A DNA stretch of 27,064 nucleotides from Planctomycetota bacterium (GTDB lineage: Bacteria > Planctomycetota > Planctomycetia > Pirellulales > Pirellulaceae). The notes under the pieces are model-generated. The model saw only the letters and a list, made by a program, of their open reading frames with translations, was not told where the DNA came from and searched no databases. The DNA is taken from the NCBI GenBank assembly GCA_026692885.1, contig JAPLNJ010000309.1, positions 1-27,064 on the forward strand. Reading direction: 5' to 3'. Of the stretch, positions 7,801-15,188 are shown piece by piece. Position 1 is the stretch's first letter. Each line of letters begins with the position of its first letter. The position numbers were made by a program, and so were the translations under genes.

Positions 7801-7911
7801 GCGATCAGCCCCGCCAAAGGCGAAGGTCCGTTTCCACCAGTCACGCATCGCCTTGAGGTCTTTCCACAGCGACAGCGGAATCGGCTGTTGTGGGTTGTCT
7901 GGGATGTCCAT
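4849..7911 (-). CDS. Mucin-like tail or fibre protein: poly-Thr tracts alternating with Cys-rich modules
   Basis: A 1020-residue protein. Residues 1-174 form a non-repetitive domain (VRNDSYQDLEVGHVLEL at 50-66), probably the virion anchor. The rest alternates Thr-rich spacers with about nine to ten Cys- and Trp-rich modules. Main spacers are near 176-189, 230-249, 327-342, 587-629, 694-722, 779-898 and 948-968, with Ser and PPP interruptions. Modules start near C203, C254, C346, C395, C537, C630, C723, C901 and C972, often with a C..C.W....W....C...C.C pattern. This is the architecture of secreted mucins: extended O-glycosylatable stalks between disulphide-rich knots. There is no signal peptide, consistent with assembly into a particle. 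Position after the tail protein and before glycosyltransferase genes suggests a glycosylated tail fibre. Start ATG has GGAG six bases upstream. Function is inferred. Confidence 0.8.
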   Translation of the reverse strand: MDIPDNPQQPIPLSLWKDLKAMRDWWKRTFAFGGADRPPPLTRPTDLVKVRNDSYQDLEVGHVLELLDKSTAAIDDAIPAWMAGNIYAGVKSCFAILIGPVAAKECCRDGKYVTAQTSGICVAILDIADTKHTHAGPVVGSVKLRSFVDGPVEIIWQPGTAGEHLCLVHVNQSCMTTTTTTTTTTTTTTPNPHTTTTPSPRNCAGDCKMVWSASAKTWSPAVNNCGGPPTTTTSSTTSTSTTTTTTTTTPIPFCTCVWEFDGSSWAAVTNTCTGATCGCDIAKVCLPCDVEAGARFNTPCLKDDAEGCDVNPCDPYFACGGDCSSFTTTTSTSTTTSTTTTTGSPCNCLYPTFCGSADGDCTYTNCSQQANKQPDCGATTTSCDCNTTTTNPPGCSPVGCTWIALPWGWAPYPTSKCCPAPPGKVCNCLPPTGAGVCGTLISTGCGCWDIPPSYCTGTCDFWWIGGVIHAWYYANSSCSWLGLPCGCAVPVAPPSANLDDCFMVTVPCVTPTTAPPPPCAGCYTPTTSTTTTTAAPCGGPCRWRWSTSGVLWGQEMGCSSGCVCAQPPQPGHDDCEIAFSPCQTTTTPPPTTTTTSTTTTTTTTTTTTTTTTTTTTTTTTTTTTTTTTTCAPCVGQTCAWFCNGWAWTEQGVPCSSRGLLQCTACDNYPYPGTPCNSGNMGQTVTGVCYNESCTTTTTTPPTTTTTTTTSTTTTSTTSTTTTCPPAGTNQCVYYYSPAAYAWSLVSTNCNAGCTCQGAPTGDLPSDPMCFASECDCGPTTTTSTTSTTTTTSTTTTTTTSEPTTTTTTTTTTTTTTTTTTTTTTTTTTTTPPPTTTTTTTTTTTTTTTTTTTTTTTTTTTPPPTTTTTTTTTTTSEPTTTTTTTTTTTNTTSTTTTTTQPCGGLCHLTCVDGFYQRTSGSCTSGCYCGGVGNACTPGTGADSYCVEGTEPTTTTTTTTTTTSSTTSTTPNPCSGYCLFREFYGTWSLQEGSGCTTGCHCVEPNYSPIFGSTEYGYGTCVQ
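5222..5580. repeat. ACN-codon microsatellite encoding the longest Thr tract
   Basis: The plus strand is an almost uninterrupted mixture of GTC, GTG and GTT triplets, which read on the minus strand as GAC/CAC/AAC out of frame and as ACG, ACC, ACA codons in frame. It encodes Thr about 779-898 with two PPP and two SEP interruptions arranged almost symmetrically. The coding strand is nearly free of G. Slippage in units of three would change tract length without breaking the frame. Confidence 0.85.
6043..6114. repeat. Eight perfect copies of a 9-bp repeat (GGTTGTCGT)
   Basis: Eight consecutive identical 9-bp units occupy 6043-6114, with one more copy at 6031-6039. In the frame of the mucin-like protein each unit encodes three Thr residues, inside the 39-residue tract before Cys630. 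Perfect identity indicates recent replication slippage or recombination. Because the unit is a multiple of three, length change alters the stalk length only. Confidence 0.9.
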
Positions 7912-7954
7912 GCGATGCTCCGTCCCGTGTTGCCGCCGGCGTCAGTGCCAGCTG

Positions 7955-8782
7955 TCAAAATCCCAGGTAGGTGAGGAACGGCAGTCGGTTGTAAATTCGA
8001 TGAATGCGGACCACATCCGGCGACGCGTTGGGCTTGTGGCGGCTGTCTGTCTTGGCCTCGAAAATCACATCCATCAAGTCGTGGCCATCCTTGTTGATCT
8101 TCTTCACGAAATCGCCAAGGGTCTGGTTGTACTGGTTCTTTCCGAACGAGAACTGGAACGCCACCGAACACTCGGCCGTGCCGCTAACAGACGTGTTGTA
8201 GTTGGGACAGCCCATGAACAGCACTTCCCCTGCCGGCCGATTGTGCCACGTCTGGCTATTGACGATGCCAGTCAGTTCCTCCAGATAGTCCATGTACGCT
8301 TCGGTGATCGTGCCCTTGGCGTACCGCACGGTGTAAGTTCTCTGGCCAGTTGGGACGACGACTTCCGTGCCTTCGATCATGTCGTCGCGAAGTCCGATCG
8401 CCAGGCTGCCAACGTCGGCCAGGCCCGGTTCGTCCAACACGACACCGCCCTTGATGTGGTAGGCGTGAACGCATTGCAGAGAGAAATTGCGGTGGACGGT
8501 TCCGCCGGTTGTGCTGCCAGAGATCGACCATTCCCCGATGATCTTGGGGATGGGTCCGTACATCGCGTCCACGTACCAGAGGTCTGAGCCTGGCGAGTTC
8601 ATGCTGATGTTCTGCCGGAACAGCCCTTCGGCCGGCAGCAAGATCGGGATGCTCGCCGCGCAGTAATTCATCGCCAGCACTTCGTCGAAAAAGCCAGTGA
8701 GGCAATACTTGTGTTTCCGCTGCTGCTGTTGCAGATCGGCGGAGGATTCGGGCATCCTTCTAAGGTCGATCACTCCAAGCAT
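7955..8782 (-). CDS. Phage tail-associated protein, unknown family
   Basis: A 275-residue protein encoded directly after the tape measure, with seven bases between the genes (GAGG five bases before ATG). It has a Gln run (QQQQ at about 18-21), then a mixed alpha/beta sequence with no motif I recognise. Gene order in siphophages puts distal tail or baseplate components here, between the tape measure and the receptor-binding or fibre proteins, so a distal-tail or hub role is likely. The next gene downstream, 43 bp away, is the mucin-like protein, which this product could anchor. The assignment rests on position, not homology. Confidence 0.6.
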   Translation of the reverse strand: MLGVIDLRRMPESSADLQQQQRKHKYCLTGFFDEVLAMNYCAASIPILLPAEGLFRQNISMNSPGSDLWYVDAMYGPIPKIIGEWSISGSTTGGTVHRNFSLQCVHAYHIKGGVVLDEPGLADVGSLAIGLRDDMIEGTEVVVPTGQRTYTVRYAKGTITEAYMDYLEELTGIVNSQTWHNRPAGEVLFMGCPNYNTSVSGTAECSVAFQFSFGKNQYNQTLGDFVKKINKDGHDLMDVIFEAKTDSRHKPNASPDVVRIHRIYNRLPFLTYLGF

Positions 8783-8789
8783 TCCAGCC

Positions 8790-11700
8790 TCACGAAAGAA
8801 GGTCGAACATCTGACGCGTATCTTCTGGGGTTCTTGTCCCCAGGATCTTTTGCCACCGCAGCAATTCGCCCCAGTCCTTGTCCCGCTGCTTGCGTTCGTC
8901 GAGCGCTTCCTGCCGACGCTTCTTCATTTCAGCCAGTTGATCACGCTGCGGATCGCTGCTGCCGAACTGACCAAAGGCGTAGGCGGAGGTCGTGAGGAAC
9001 CCGGAATGCTTCTTCGCCTTCTCCGGATCATCCGGCTTGTCGGGGGCGGTCATCGCCTCGCGGGCAATCCTGGCCTTCTCTATCGCTTCGTCGCGGGCCT
9101 TGGTGGCTTCGTCTACGCCAGCCTGCGCCTGCGCGACCGGACCCGTGCGGCTTTCAACATCCGCTTTGAACGCGGCCAGCTTTTTGTCCTCTTCCGTAGC
9201 TCGCTTGTGAGCCTCTTCCCACTCCCGCGCGGCGTTGGCTTGCTTCTCGGCGCTGTAGACCCCCGGATTGTTTTCCATGGTGGTCATGCGCTCGGCCTTC
9301 GCGGCGGCAGTTTCCCACAGGGTATCAACGTCCTTCTGCCAGTCGGCCGTCAGTTCCGTGGCTGCGGCCTGGTCGGACCGACTCAACGCACGGTCTGGCG
9401 ATCGCCCCTGCTGTTCTGCGGCAGATGTCGCGTCGCGACGATCAGATCGTCGGTTGGCGGCGGCTTCATCGGCGCTATCCTGTTTTTCCTTCGCATCCTT
9501 GTGCCGATCATTTTTCCGTTTATCGGCGGCCTCATACAACGCCGCTGCCTCTTCTTCTGGATCAGTTTTGTTCTTAGACTTTTGAAGTGCTTCCTGGGCA
9601 TTGACAATACCAACTGAAGCCTTATTTGCGATGTTGGTAATCCCAAGGAATGTAGACAAGACCGAATCGGAAAGTGCCTCAGCTATCGGATCAACAACGC
9701 TTGTTTTGAAAAATTGTAGAACTTGAAGCCCCCAATCCTTGAGCTTGTCCAACAGTCGAACGAACCCTACTTCGATTGACGTCAGCGCACTGTCGAACCC
9801 GTCTTGCATTGCTGTCCAAACCGTGGCGGCCGTCGACTTGATCCCCTCCCAGACGTCATCGATTACCTGGTTGGCCCGCCAGAAGGCGGCCGTCAACATG
9901 CCCATCGCACCGTCAGCCGCGGCCTGCCATCGACCGGCCCCCAGGTTGGCCAAGATGTCCCCAAAGATCCCGCCCGTTTTCTCGGCAAGCCACGCGAGAC
10001 CACCAGACCATACGGCCTTGATTTCTTCTACGATGATCGTGAACGCCAGGTCGATGTCGCCACCCATCACGGCATCCTTGATGCCTTGGACGACCTTCTG
10101 CACTTCGTCAATCGCCGGCTGAAGGTACGACATGATGGTGCCGAACACGTTGACAATCGAATCCTTGTACGATCCCCACAACGTAGCTCCCGCCTTCGTC
10201 CGCCATTCGACGATCGCCAGCCCCCCGGCGATGCCAGCCAGAGCGACGGTAAACGGACTAATGGCGGCCCCCACCGTCATCAACACCCCGCCGGCCGTCA
10301 CCAAGGCGGATCCGATTGCCGCGATCGTGCCAGCGACCTTGAACGCAGTGGCGATCAGCTCCTGGTTGTTGCGAACCCACTGGGACACGGCTCGAACAGC
10401 CCCAGCAAACAGCCTGGTTGATTCTTCAACCGCAGGTGCAACGGCACGCCCCAACTGGACCCACACCCCATGCAACGCATCCTTCACTTCCTTGTAGGCT
10501 TGGGCCAGGGAAACAGCCGCGCCGGTGGAATCGCCGATGGTCCAGCCGGATGCGTAGGCGATCTGGTTCCATTGGGCGAATTCGTCGGACCCTTCCTTGA
10601 CCGACTTGGTGAGATCCTTGACCGACTTTCCGGTTTGGCTCGCCATGTAGGCATACGTCGCGGCGGCCTCAGCGGAGATCTCGTACTTTTCCGCGATCTC
10701 GCTGACTTCCTTGCCGTGGGTTGCAAATGTCTCGGCGGCCTTCGTCAACGGCGCAACGATCATGGCGCCCAGGGCGCCCATGCCGGCGCCAACGATCACC
10801 ATACTCTTGCCGGCGGCCTGCAGTCCGTTGCTGACTGCACGAATCGACGACATGGCGACATTCCAGGCGGACGATGCCATGTTGGCCGCCGCGGACGCTG
10901 CGGACGCGGCCAGCCGCCCCAGGCCGGCGACTGCGTTCGCGAGGACCCCGGGGAGCGCCTTCACGCCCTCAACGAACTTTACGACGGCGACTTGTGCCAG
11001 GGCGAAAACCTGCTTGGCGGTATCGACAACCAGGTGGACAGCCCGAAACGGAGCATTCAGCGCGAACAGGGCGGCGTGTAGCGGGAAGAACGCCACTTTG
11101 ATTGCCGTGGACACGACAGCGGTGAAGGCGCTGAATGCCAGCTTGACCGGCCCCATGATGATCGGCGCAAAGTTCGTGAACACCTCCCAGAGTTCTTTGA
11201 TAACGGCCCAAAGCTCTTTGAACACGGCGACGACGACTTGGATCACCGGACCGATCGGGGTGAACAAGAGCATCGCGTCGCCGATCTTCTTCAACCACTC
11301 CGGATAGTAGCCGCTTTCGCTTAGGCTTCCCCCCGTCGCCTGGTCGATCGCCGCCAGCACGGGAACCAACACAGCAGCGGCAACGGCAGCCATCGCCGCC
11401 ACTGGTGCCAAGGCGGCAAGCGAGGCGCCAAGCTCGGCCGTCGCCGTCGTGGCAGCCGTTGCCGTGGGCACAAGCTCGGCCATGACGACTTCGGCGCCCT
11501 TGGCCGCCGGAACAAGCTCGGCCATCACGATATTTGCGTCCTTCGTCGCGGAAGCAAGATTGACGATCGAGTTTGTAGGCATGACTGGCGACGGCGGCAT
11601 GACTGTCGGCAAGGCCGGCGTTGTCGTCGCACGCATCGTCGCTACGGGTGGAGTCATGGGCAGCGGTGCCACGGGCGGTGCCACGGGCGGTGCCACGGGC

Positions 11701-12545
11701 GGCACCACGGGCGGCACCACGGACGCAGGGACAGATTTCGACGGCGCCATGGGTGGCAGAGCCGAAGGTACTTGCGCCGGTCTGACCGACGAGGACGTTG
11801 CTTCAACCACATCGGCCATTACAACATTCGCGCCATGTGTCGACGCTGCAATGCTGCCCATGCTCGGCGCTGGCAACATCTTCTGGCCAGCAGACGCGAC
11901 GCCGCCGACGACTGGACCCGTCAACAACCTCTGACCGGCACCCATCGCCTGATCACCAATGGAATCGATCGCCTGACTGGCGCTGCTCTTCAGCTGCCCA
12001 AGCAGTTTATCACGGAGCTTCCCGCCAACTTCGGAAGCGATCGCCCCGGTCTTGCTTTTCATCATGGCAGCCATCGCCTGACCGCCCAGCTTTTCTGAAA
12101 TCCCGGTAAGGGCGCCGCCTTCCAGCGTGTGTTCGATTTCCGCGGTGTTGAACCAACCTTGTTCGTCGAATCCGCCATCGCCCCCACCCCCACCCCCGCC
12201 CGCGCCAATGGCGAGCGTGATTCCCTCTTCCTGCATTCCGGCCAGATCCTGGTAGCTGGCCAAGACAGCTTCCAGGGCATCGTTCAACCGTTCGGTTTGA
12301 TCGGCCAGTTCCGCCGTACCTTGGAAGATCACTTCCATCGACGCGTCGGCGGCTTGTTCCATTGCCTGGTAGCCATCGATGGAATCAGCAATCTGGTCCA
12401 ACTGCGGATTCTCGGACTGCGCACCAGCAGGTGCTGACAGCGATTGCTGGTAAAGCTGCTCATTCTCTGCCATTTGCGCCCGGAACGCGCGATCGCGAAC
12501 GTAGAGGGTGACAAACGCTCGGCCGGCTTCGATGTCGCTTGACAT
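8790..12545 (-). CDS. Phage tail tape measure protein
   Basis: A 1251-residue protein, the second largest of the phage module. It sets tail length and lies in the tail lumen. Support: length, Ala-rich helical composition, hydrophobic stretches (an Ala/Val segment about 380-400 and AIGSALVTAGGVLMTVGAAI near 770), a central region of tape-measure type (KEVSEIAEKYEISAEAAATY, about 615-635) and a charged coiled coil from about 980. A Gly run near 113-120 and a Pro-rich PPVA repeat at about 274-294 are linkers. Three copies of a short motif (VVMADVVEA, IVMAELVPA, VVMAELVPT) occur near 238, 337 and 352. It follows the tail assembly chaperone genes, the classical order. ATG has GGAG six bases upstream and lies 12 bp after the preceding stop. 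Confidence 0.85.
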   Translation of the reverse strand: MSSDIEAGRAFVTLYVRDRAFRAQMAENEQLYQQSLSAPAGAQSENPQLDQIADSIDGYQAMEQAADASMEVIFQGTAELADQTERLNDALEAVLASYQDLAGMQEEGITLAIGAGGGGGGGDGGFDEQGWFNTAEIEHTLEGGALTGISEKLGGQAMAAMMKSKTGAIASEVGGKLRDKLLGQLKSSASQAIDSIGDQAMGAGQRLLTGPVVGGVASAGQKMLPAPSMGSIAASTHGANVVMADVVEATSSSVRPAQVPSALPPMAPSKSVPASVVPPVVPPVAPPVAPPVAPLPMTPPVATMRATTTPALPTVMPPSPVMPTNSIVNLASATKDANIVMAELVPAAKGAEVVMAELVPTATAATTATAELGASLAALAPVAAMAAVAAAVLVPVLAAIDQATGGSLSESGYYPEWLKKIGDAMLLFTPIGPVIQVVVAVFKELWAVIKELWEVFTNFAPIIMGPVKLAFSAFTAVVSTAIKVAFFPLHAALFALNAPFRAVHLVVDTAKQVFALAQVAVVKFVEGVKALPGVLANAVAGLGRLAASAASAAANMASSAWNVAMSSIRAVSNGLQAAGKSMVIVGAGMGALGAMIVAPLTKAAETFATHGKEVSEIAEKYEISAEAAATYAYMASQTGKSVKDLTKSVKEGSDEFAQWNQIAYASGWTIGDSTGAAVSLAQAYKEVKDALHGVWVQLGRAVAPAVEESTRLFAGAVRAVSQWVRNNQELIATAFKVAGTIAAIGSALVTAGGVLMTVGAAISPFTVALAGIAGGLAIVEWRTKAGATLWGSYKDSIVNVFGTIMSYLQPAIDEVQKVVQGIKDAVMGGDIDLAFTIIVEEIKAVWSGGLAWLAEKTGGIFGDILANLGAGRWQAAADGAMGMLTAAFWRANQVIDDVWEGIKSTAATVWTAMQDGFDSALTSIEVGFVRLLDKLKDWGLQVLQFFKTSVVDPIAEALSDSVLSTFLGITNIANKASVGIVNAQEALQKSKNKTDPEEEAAALYEAADKRKNDRHKDAKEKQDSADEAAANRRSDRRDATSAAEQQGRSPDRALSRSDQAAATELTADWQKDVDTLWETAAAKAERMTTMENNPGVYSAEKQANAAREWEEAHKRATEEDKKLAAFKADVESRTGPVAQAQAGVDEATKARDEAIEKARIAREAMTAPDKPDDPEKAKKHSGFLTTSAYAFGQFGSSDPQRDQLAEMKKRRQEALDERKQRDKDWGELLRWQKILGTRTPEDTRQMFDLLS
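11665..11724. repeat. Five copies of a 12-bp repeat inside the tape measure gene
   Basis: A 12-bp unit (GGTGCCACGGGC, with GGCACCACGGGC variants at the end) is repeated five times in tandem. On the minus strand it encodes the PPVAPPVAPPVA-type hinge at residues about 274-294. The unit keeps the reading frame, so copy-number change would alter the length of a flexible linker. Confidence 0.85.
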
Positions 12546-12557
12546 GGGTGACTCCGT

Positions 12558-12830
12558 CTATGCGGCGGCAGCTGGCTCCGTAGCGGCCGGCGTTGTCCAC
12601 TTGACGTACGTTGCCATCAGGGCTTCGAGGTTGAAGTGTCCGTCCCGGCCCATCTGTGCAGCCAACACGTTCACCAGATGATCAGAAGGCCGATCCTGCC
12701 TCGCAGACTCCTTGCGGGGCTTTGCTTGCCCGGTCCAAGCAAACGCTTCGGGGTCAAAGTGTTCAGGTTCCGCAAACAGCGCCGTGCGAAGCTGCAGCAT
12801 CTTCATCCGGATGCCGTAGACCCTCCGCAA
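12558..12830 (-). CDS. Tail assembly chaperone, frameshift extension (gpT-like)
   Basis: A 90-residue product if started at TTG (12830). The same frame stays open far upstream into the preceding gene and reads PRGITLRELLRRVYGIRMKM across the end of that gene, which resembles the TLREL-type start of tail chaperone T-like segments. I therefore think it is mainly made as a -1 fusion to the preceding gene, as with lambda G-GT. A candidate slip site is the CCCCC run on the coding strand at 12858-12854 (codons GCC CCC GCG), where a CCC-decoding tRNA can move back one base and re-pair. It lies 12 bp before the tape measure gene, the expected place. An independent TTG start cannot be excluded. Confidence 0.6.
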   Translation of the reverse strand: MRRVYGIRMKMLQLRTALFAEPEHFDPEAFAWTGQAKPRKESARQDRPSDHLVNVLAAQMGRDGHFNLEALMATYVKWTTPAATEPAAAA

Positions 12831-12838
12831 CAGTTCTC

Positions 12839-13366
12839 TTAGGGTGATGCCGCGGGGGCTGCATCCGACGTAGCCAGCGAGGCGTTCGCAGACGACGGGG
12901 ACGCTCTGAGCCTCTGCACGATATTGCCGATAACGTCTGTCATCTTCGCCTTCGTCGCGTCCAGAATCAGGGCCTGCGTCGCTGGATCCTCGACTTGCAC
13001 CTTCAGGGCTTCCATCGTCTTCTGGGTCACGTTGTCTTGGGCCAGCAAAACTGACGTAAGTGTCGCCCTCCGATTCGGACGGGTAAAAAAAACGACGGCC
13101 TCGCGCATCGCTTTCTCGGCGGCTTCGATCACGTCACCGCTGGCCATCGCCTTGCCGAATGCCTCGGGCGACATGCCGCCTAGTTGTTCCTCGCACAGCA
13201 GGTAGCACGCACGCACGATCATCGCGCCAGACTGGCAGCAGCGGATCAAACCGGTACCGTCCTCGGCGCTGATGTCCAGCTGTAGCTTTTGATGAACCTT
13301 GTCGACCAGCGGACCGTCAAGCGTGATGGTCCAGCCCTTCCCGTTGATGTCCTTGAACTCCGCCAC
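12839..13366 (-). CDS. Tail assembly chaperone, gpG-like
   Basis: A 175-residue, mostly helical protein. It begins MAEFKDINGKGWTITLDGPL, a beta-rich opening like that of tail-chaperone proteins of siphophages, and ends in an Ala/Ser-rich linker. Its position between tail tube and tape measure and the overlapping -1 frame downstream support the gpG role: holding the tape measure in solution during tail assembly. Translation starts at GTG, with AAGGA eight bases upstream. The 209-bp gap before it contains a large hairpin (13386-13475) that could affect its expression. The end of the gene holds a CCCCC run that may serve for frameshifting. Confidence 0.65.
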   Translation of the reverse strand: MAEFKDINGKGWTITLDGPLVDKVHQKLQLDISAEDGTGLIRCCQSGAMIVRACYLLCEEQLGGMSPEAFGKAMASGDVIEAAEKAMREAVVFFTRPNRRATLTSVLLAQDNVTQKTMEALKVQVEDPATQALILDATKAKMTDVIGNIVQRLRASPSSANASLATSDAAPAASP

Positions 13367-13385
13367 AGCAGTTTCCTTTCTTTTT

Positions 13386-13475
13386 GTTTAACCGCGACTG
13401 GGTATCCGCTTGCGGGCGTGGAGCGCGGCCATGTCATCGTGTCAGACCGCGCTCCCCGTTGGGTCGCGGTTAAAC
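13386..13475. promoter_or_regulatory. Large nested hairpin before the tail chaperone gene
   Basis: GTTTAACCGCGAC (13386-13398) pairs perfectly with 13463-13475. Inside it GGAGCGCGG (13420-13428) pairs with CCGCGCTCC (13447-13455), leaving an 18-base loop. The structure fills much of the 209-bp gap between the 212-residue protein gene and the chaperone gene. On the minus strand it is followed by an A-rich stretch and a ribosome binding site, not a T run, so it is not a standard terminator. It may be an RNA processing or attenuation site, or a small inserted palindromic element. Confidence 0.6.
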
Positions 13476-13575
13476 GTCGGCAGTTGACTTGCGAAAGAAG
13501 CAGCGAGCGGTTCTTTGGGTGGTAACTGCCGGTAAACCCTCCCTCAAGCCGCCCACCGCTGTGCTGGCATAACGG

Positions 13576-14214
13576 TCAGACGTTCTCGCCGATCAACACC
13601 TGCAGTTCGATCGATACCGTCGCGCTGCCGTTGGTCATGGTCAACGTCGCGATGTCCGTCCCTCCCAACGGATTCGCTTCACCCGCGGCAACGTCGGATT
13701 GAACGAGATCGTCGAGCGACAGCAGCGGATGGTACGCGACCGATCCGCCGCCGGTCACGAATCCCAACTGCGCGCCCTCGACCGCCACGCCGGTAACGTC
13801 CTTCGCGAGAAGCCCCAGGATTTGCAGGCCGGCGGAATTTGCCGTCACCTTCTCGCTACGATGCTTGCAGCAGACGATCGCCTGCGGAGCTGCGGGCAAG
13901 TCGTCGCCCACTCCGGCGTCGACGGGGACGACGTTGCCAGACACGGTTCCCACGGTCACCTTACGCTGGCAGTAGTTCGTGCCAGCGATTCGCCAGTGGA
14001 TGTCGACAACATCGCCAGAGAGGATTCCGTGTCCGCCCGCCAGCGTCAGTTCGCCCGTGTTGGCGTCGGTCCGCAAGCTGACCGTGCCGGCCTTGCCGGG
14101 ATCCAGGGTGAACACGTACGGACTGACGTGCTCACACACGCGAGTCTTTTGATTGGGCTGCAAGACCAGACCGCCGCCTTGCAGACCCTTGCTTGACTGG
14201 ATGGCTTGGCTCAT
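13576..14214 (-). CDS. Phage protein of unknown function between tail tube and tail chaperone
   Basis: A 212-residue protein, Gly/Val/Thr-rich and predicted mostly beta. The composition (TVSLRTDANTGELTLAGGHG and later ALLSLDDLV-like turns) suits a virion structural protein, such as a second tail-tube-like or decoration protein. I recognise no family motif. ATG has AGGA eight bases upstream. The 90-bp gap before it carries a 24-bp perfect inverted repeat, and the gap after it carries a large hairpin, so this gene is flanked by repeats on both sides. It could be a later insertion (moron) in the tail operon, but base composition looks like that of its neighbours. Confidence 0.55.
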   Translation of the reverse strand: MSQAIQSSKGLQGGGLVLQPNQKTRVCEHVSPYVFTLDPGKAGTVSLRTDANTGELTLAGGHGILSGDVVDIHWRIAGTNYCQRKVTVGTVSGNVVPVDAGVGDDLPAAPQAIVCCKHRSEKVTANSAGLQILGLLAKDVTGVAVEGAQLGFVTGGGSVAYHPLLSLDDLVQSDVAAGEANPLGGTDIATLTMTNGSATVSIELQVLIGENV

Positions 14215-14230
14215 TTCGCAATTCCTTGTT

Positions 14231-14297
14231 GTAGGTCAGGCTTTCCAGCCTGACGGGTGCGATGTTGGTTCATGTCAGGCTGGAAAGCCTGACCTAC
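14231..14297. repeat. Palindromic intergenic repeat (GTAGGTCAGGCTTTCCAGCC type)
   Basis: Two 24-bp arms, 14231-14254 and 14274-14297, are perfect reverse complements around a 19-bp loop. Each arm is itself an inverted repeat, GTCAGGCT and AGCCTGAC around four bases. It fits exactly between two tail genes. The sequence is like the dispersed REP-type palindromes common in planctomycete chromosomes, as I recall them. It may act as a transcript-stabilising or partially terminating structure; it has no T tract. Confidence 0.85.
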
Positions 14298-14304
14298 GCG
14301 ATGT

Positions 14305-14748
14305 TCAGAACACGGGCAGACGGCCGTAGTCACGGCTGGCCGACGCTTCGAAGGCGAACATGCCTCCGCCGCCCATGCTGTGATCTTCCGACACGCTGAT
14401 GTTGCAGTCGCCGTCGAAGATTACCGCCAGCGCGCCGCCGGCGTTGTATTCCTTCACAACCAGGGCGACGGGGCGTGCAGCCTTGGCGGCGGCCCGCAGC
14501 AAGGCCAGCTGCGCATCGTTGGGCTGATCGCGCATCGACCAGGTGATCTTCGGATTCCGCGCAACCGGCTTGTCCGTCTTGATTGGGACTTGGGTACCGT
14601 CACCGCGCACGGTCGTGTCCGCCTTGTCGACGGCAATATCGTGCTTGATGTCGGTCACGTTGGTCAGCACGACGTTTGCCGTGCTACCGGGGTTTCCCAT
14701 CAGCAACTGGCGTTCAAAGCCCATACGGTCATAAGGGGCATTCGGCAT
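14305..14748 (-). CDS. Probable major tail tube protein
   Basis: A 147-residue protein. The pattern LTNVTDIKHDIAVDKADTTV, then a charged loop (RGDGTQVPIKTDKPVARNPK) and an alternating hydrophobic strand (ITWSMRD) resembles the tail tube proteins of siphophages, in which KDVT..L.. GEADVT.R is followed by beta strands. A helix (AQLALLRAAAKAA) and a C-terminal strand pair (FDGDCNISVSEDHS, FAFEASAS) complete the expected fold. The length is normal. It lies after the head-tail completion genes and before the tail chaperones, the usual place. ATG has GGAG eight bases upstream. I have no alignment, so the call is moderate. Confidence 0.6.
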   Translation of the reverse strand: MPNAPYDRMGFERQLLMGNPGSTANVVLTNVTDIKHDIAVDKADTTVRGDGTQVPIKTDKPVARNPKITWSMRDQPNDAQLALLRAAAKAARPVALVVKEYNAGGALAVIFDGDCNISVSEDHSMGGGGMFAFEASASRDYGRLPVF

Positions 14749-14768
14749 CGGATTTTCTCCTTTGAGGA

Positions 14769-15188
14769 TCAGGACGTGAAACCGCCCGCAACGCGCGGAG
14801 CGAACGTATCGAGATTTTTGTCCAGCGCTGGACCGATGAACGGGTGAGGCTTGTATCTTCCAGTCCGACGACTTCTTTTCCTGCTCATGACCGGATCCTT
14901 CCTTCCGCCAAACTCGAGCACGGCCCCACGCACACCAACTTCAGAAAACAATGTTCCGACGTACAGGTAGTCATGCTCGATCGCGAATGCCAATGCGTTA
15001 CGAAGCGTCTCCGTGTGTGAGTGCGGAGGTTCGCCGGATGGGGCAGGACCATCAGCAACAGGCATGGAATCCCAAGCCGTCTGGATCACGGCTTTCCCCA
15101 TACTCAACAGACCGTCATGCGATCGCCCTAAGAACTCCCGCTCGATCGCACCGAACAGATTGACCTTCTCAACTTCCGCGCCGATCAT
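14769..15188 (-). CDS. HK97 gp10-like head-tail or tail completion protein
   Basis: A 139-residue protein. The features match the HK97-gp10 family: an N-terminal helix, a central SHTETLRNALAFAIEHD segment, VGVRGAVLEFGGRK, and a C-terminal RRTGRYKPHPFIGPALDKN block, where family members have a conserved HPFI/RPFL motif followed by a helix. These proteins sit in the neck or tail-completion region of siphophage virions. Its ATG overlaps the stop of the upstream gene (ATGA), so the two are translationally coupled. Confidence 0.75.
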   Translation of the reverse strand: MIGAEVEKVNLFGAIEREFLGRSHDGLLSMGKAVIQTAWDSMPVADGPAPSGEPPHSHTETLRNALAFAIEHDYLYVGTLFSEVGVRGAVLEFGGRKDPVMSRKRSRRTGRYKPHPFIGPALDKNLDTFAPRVAGGFTS

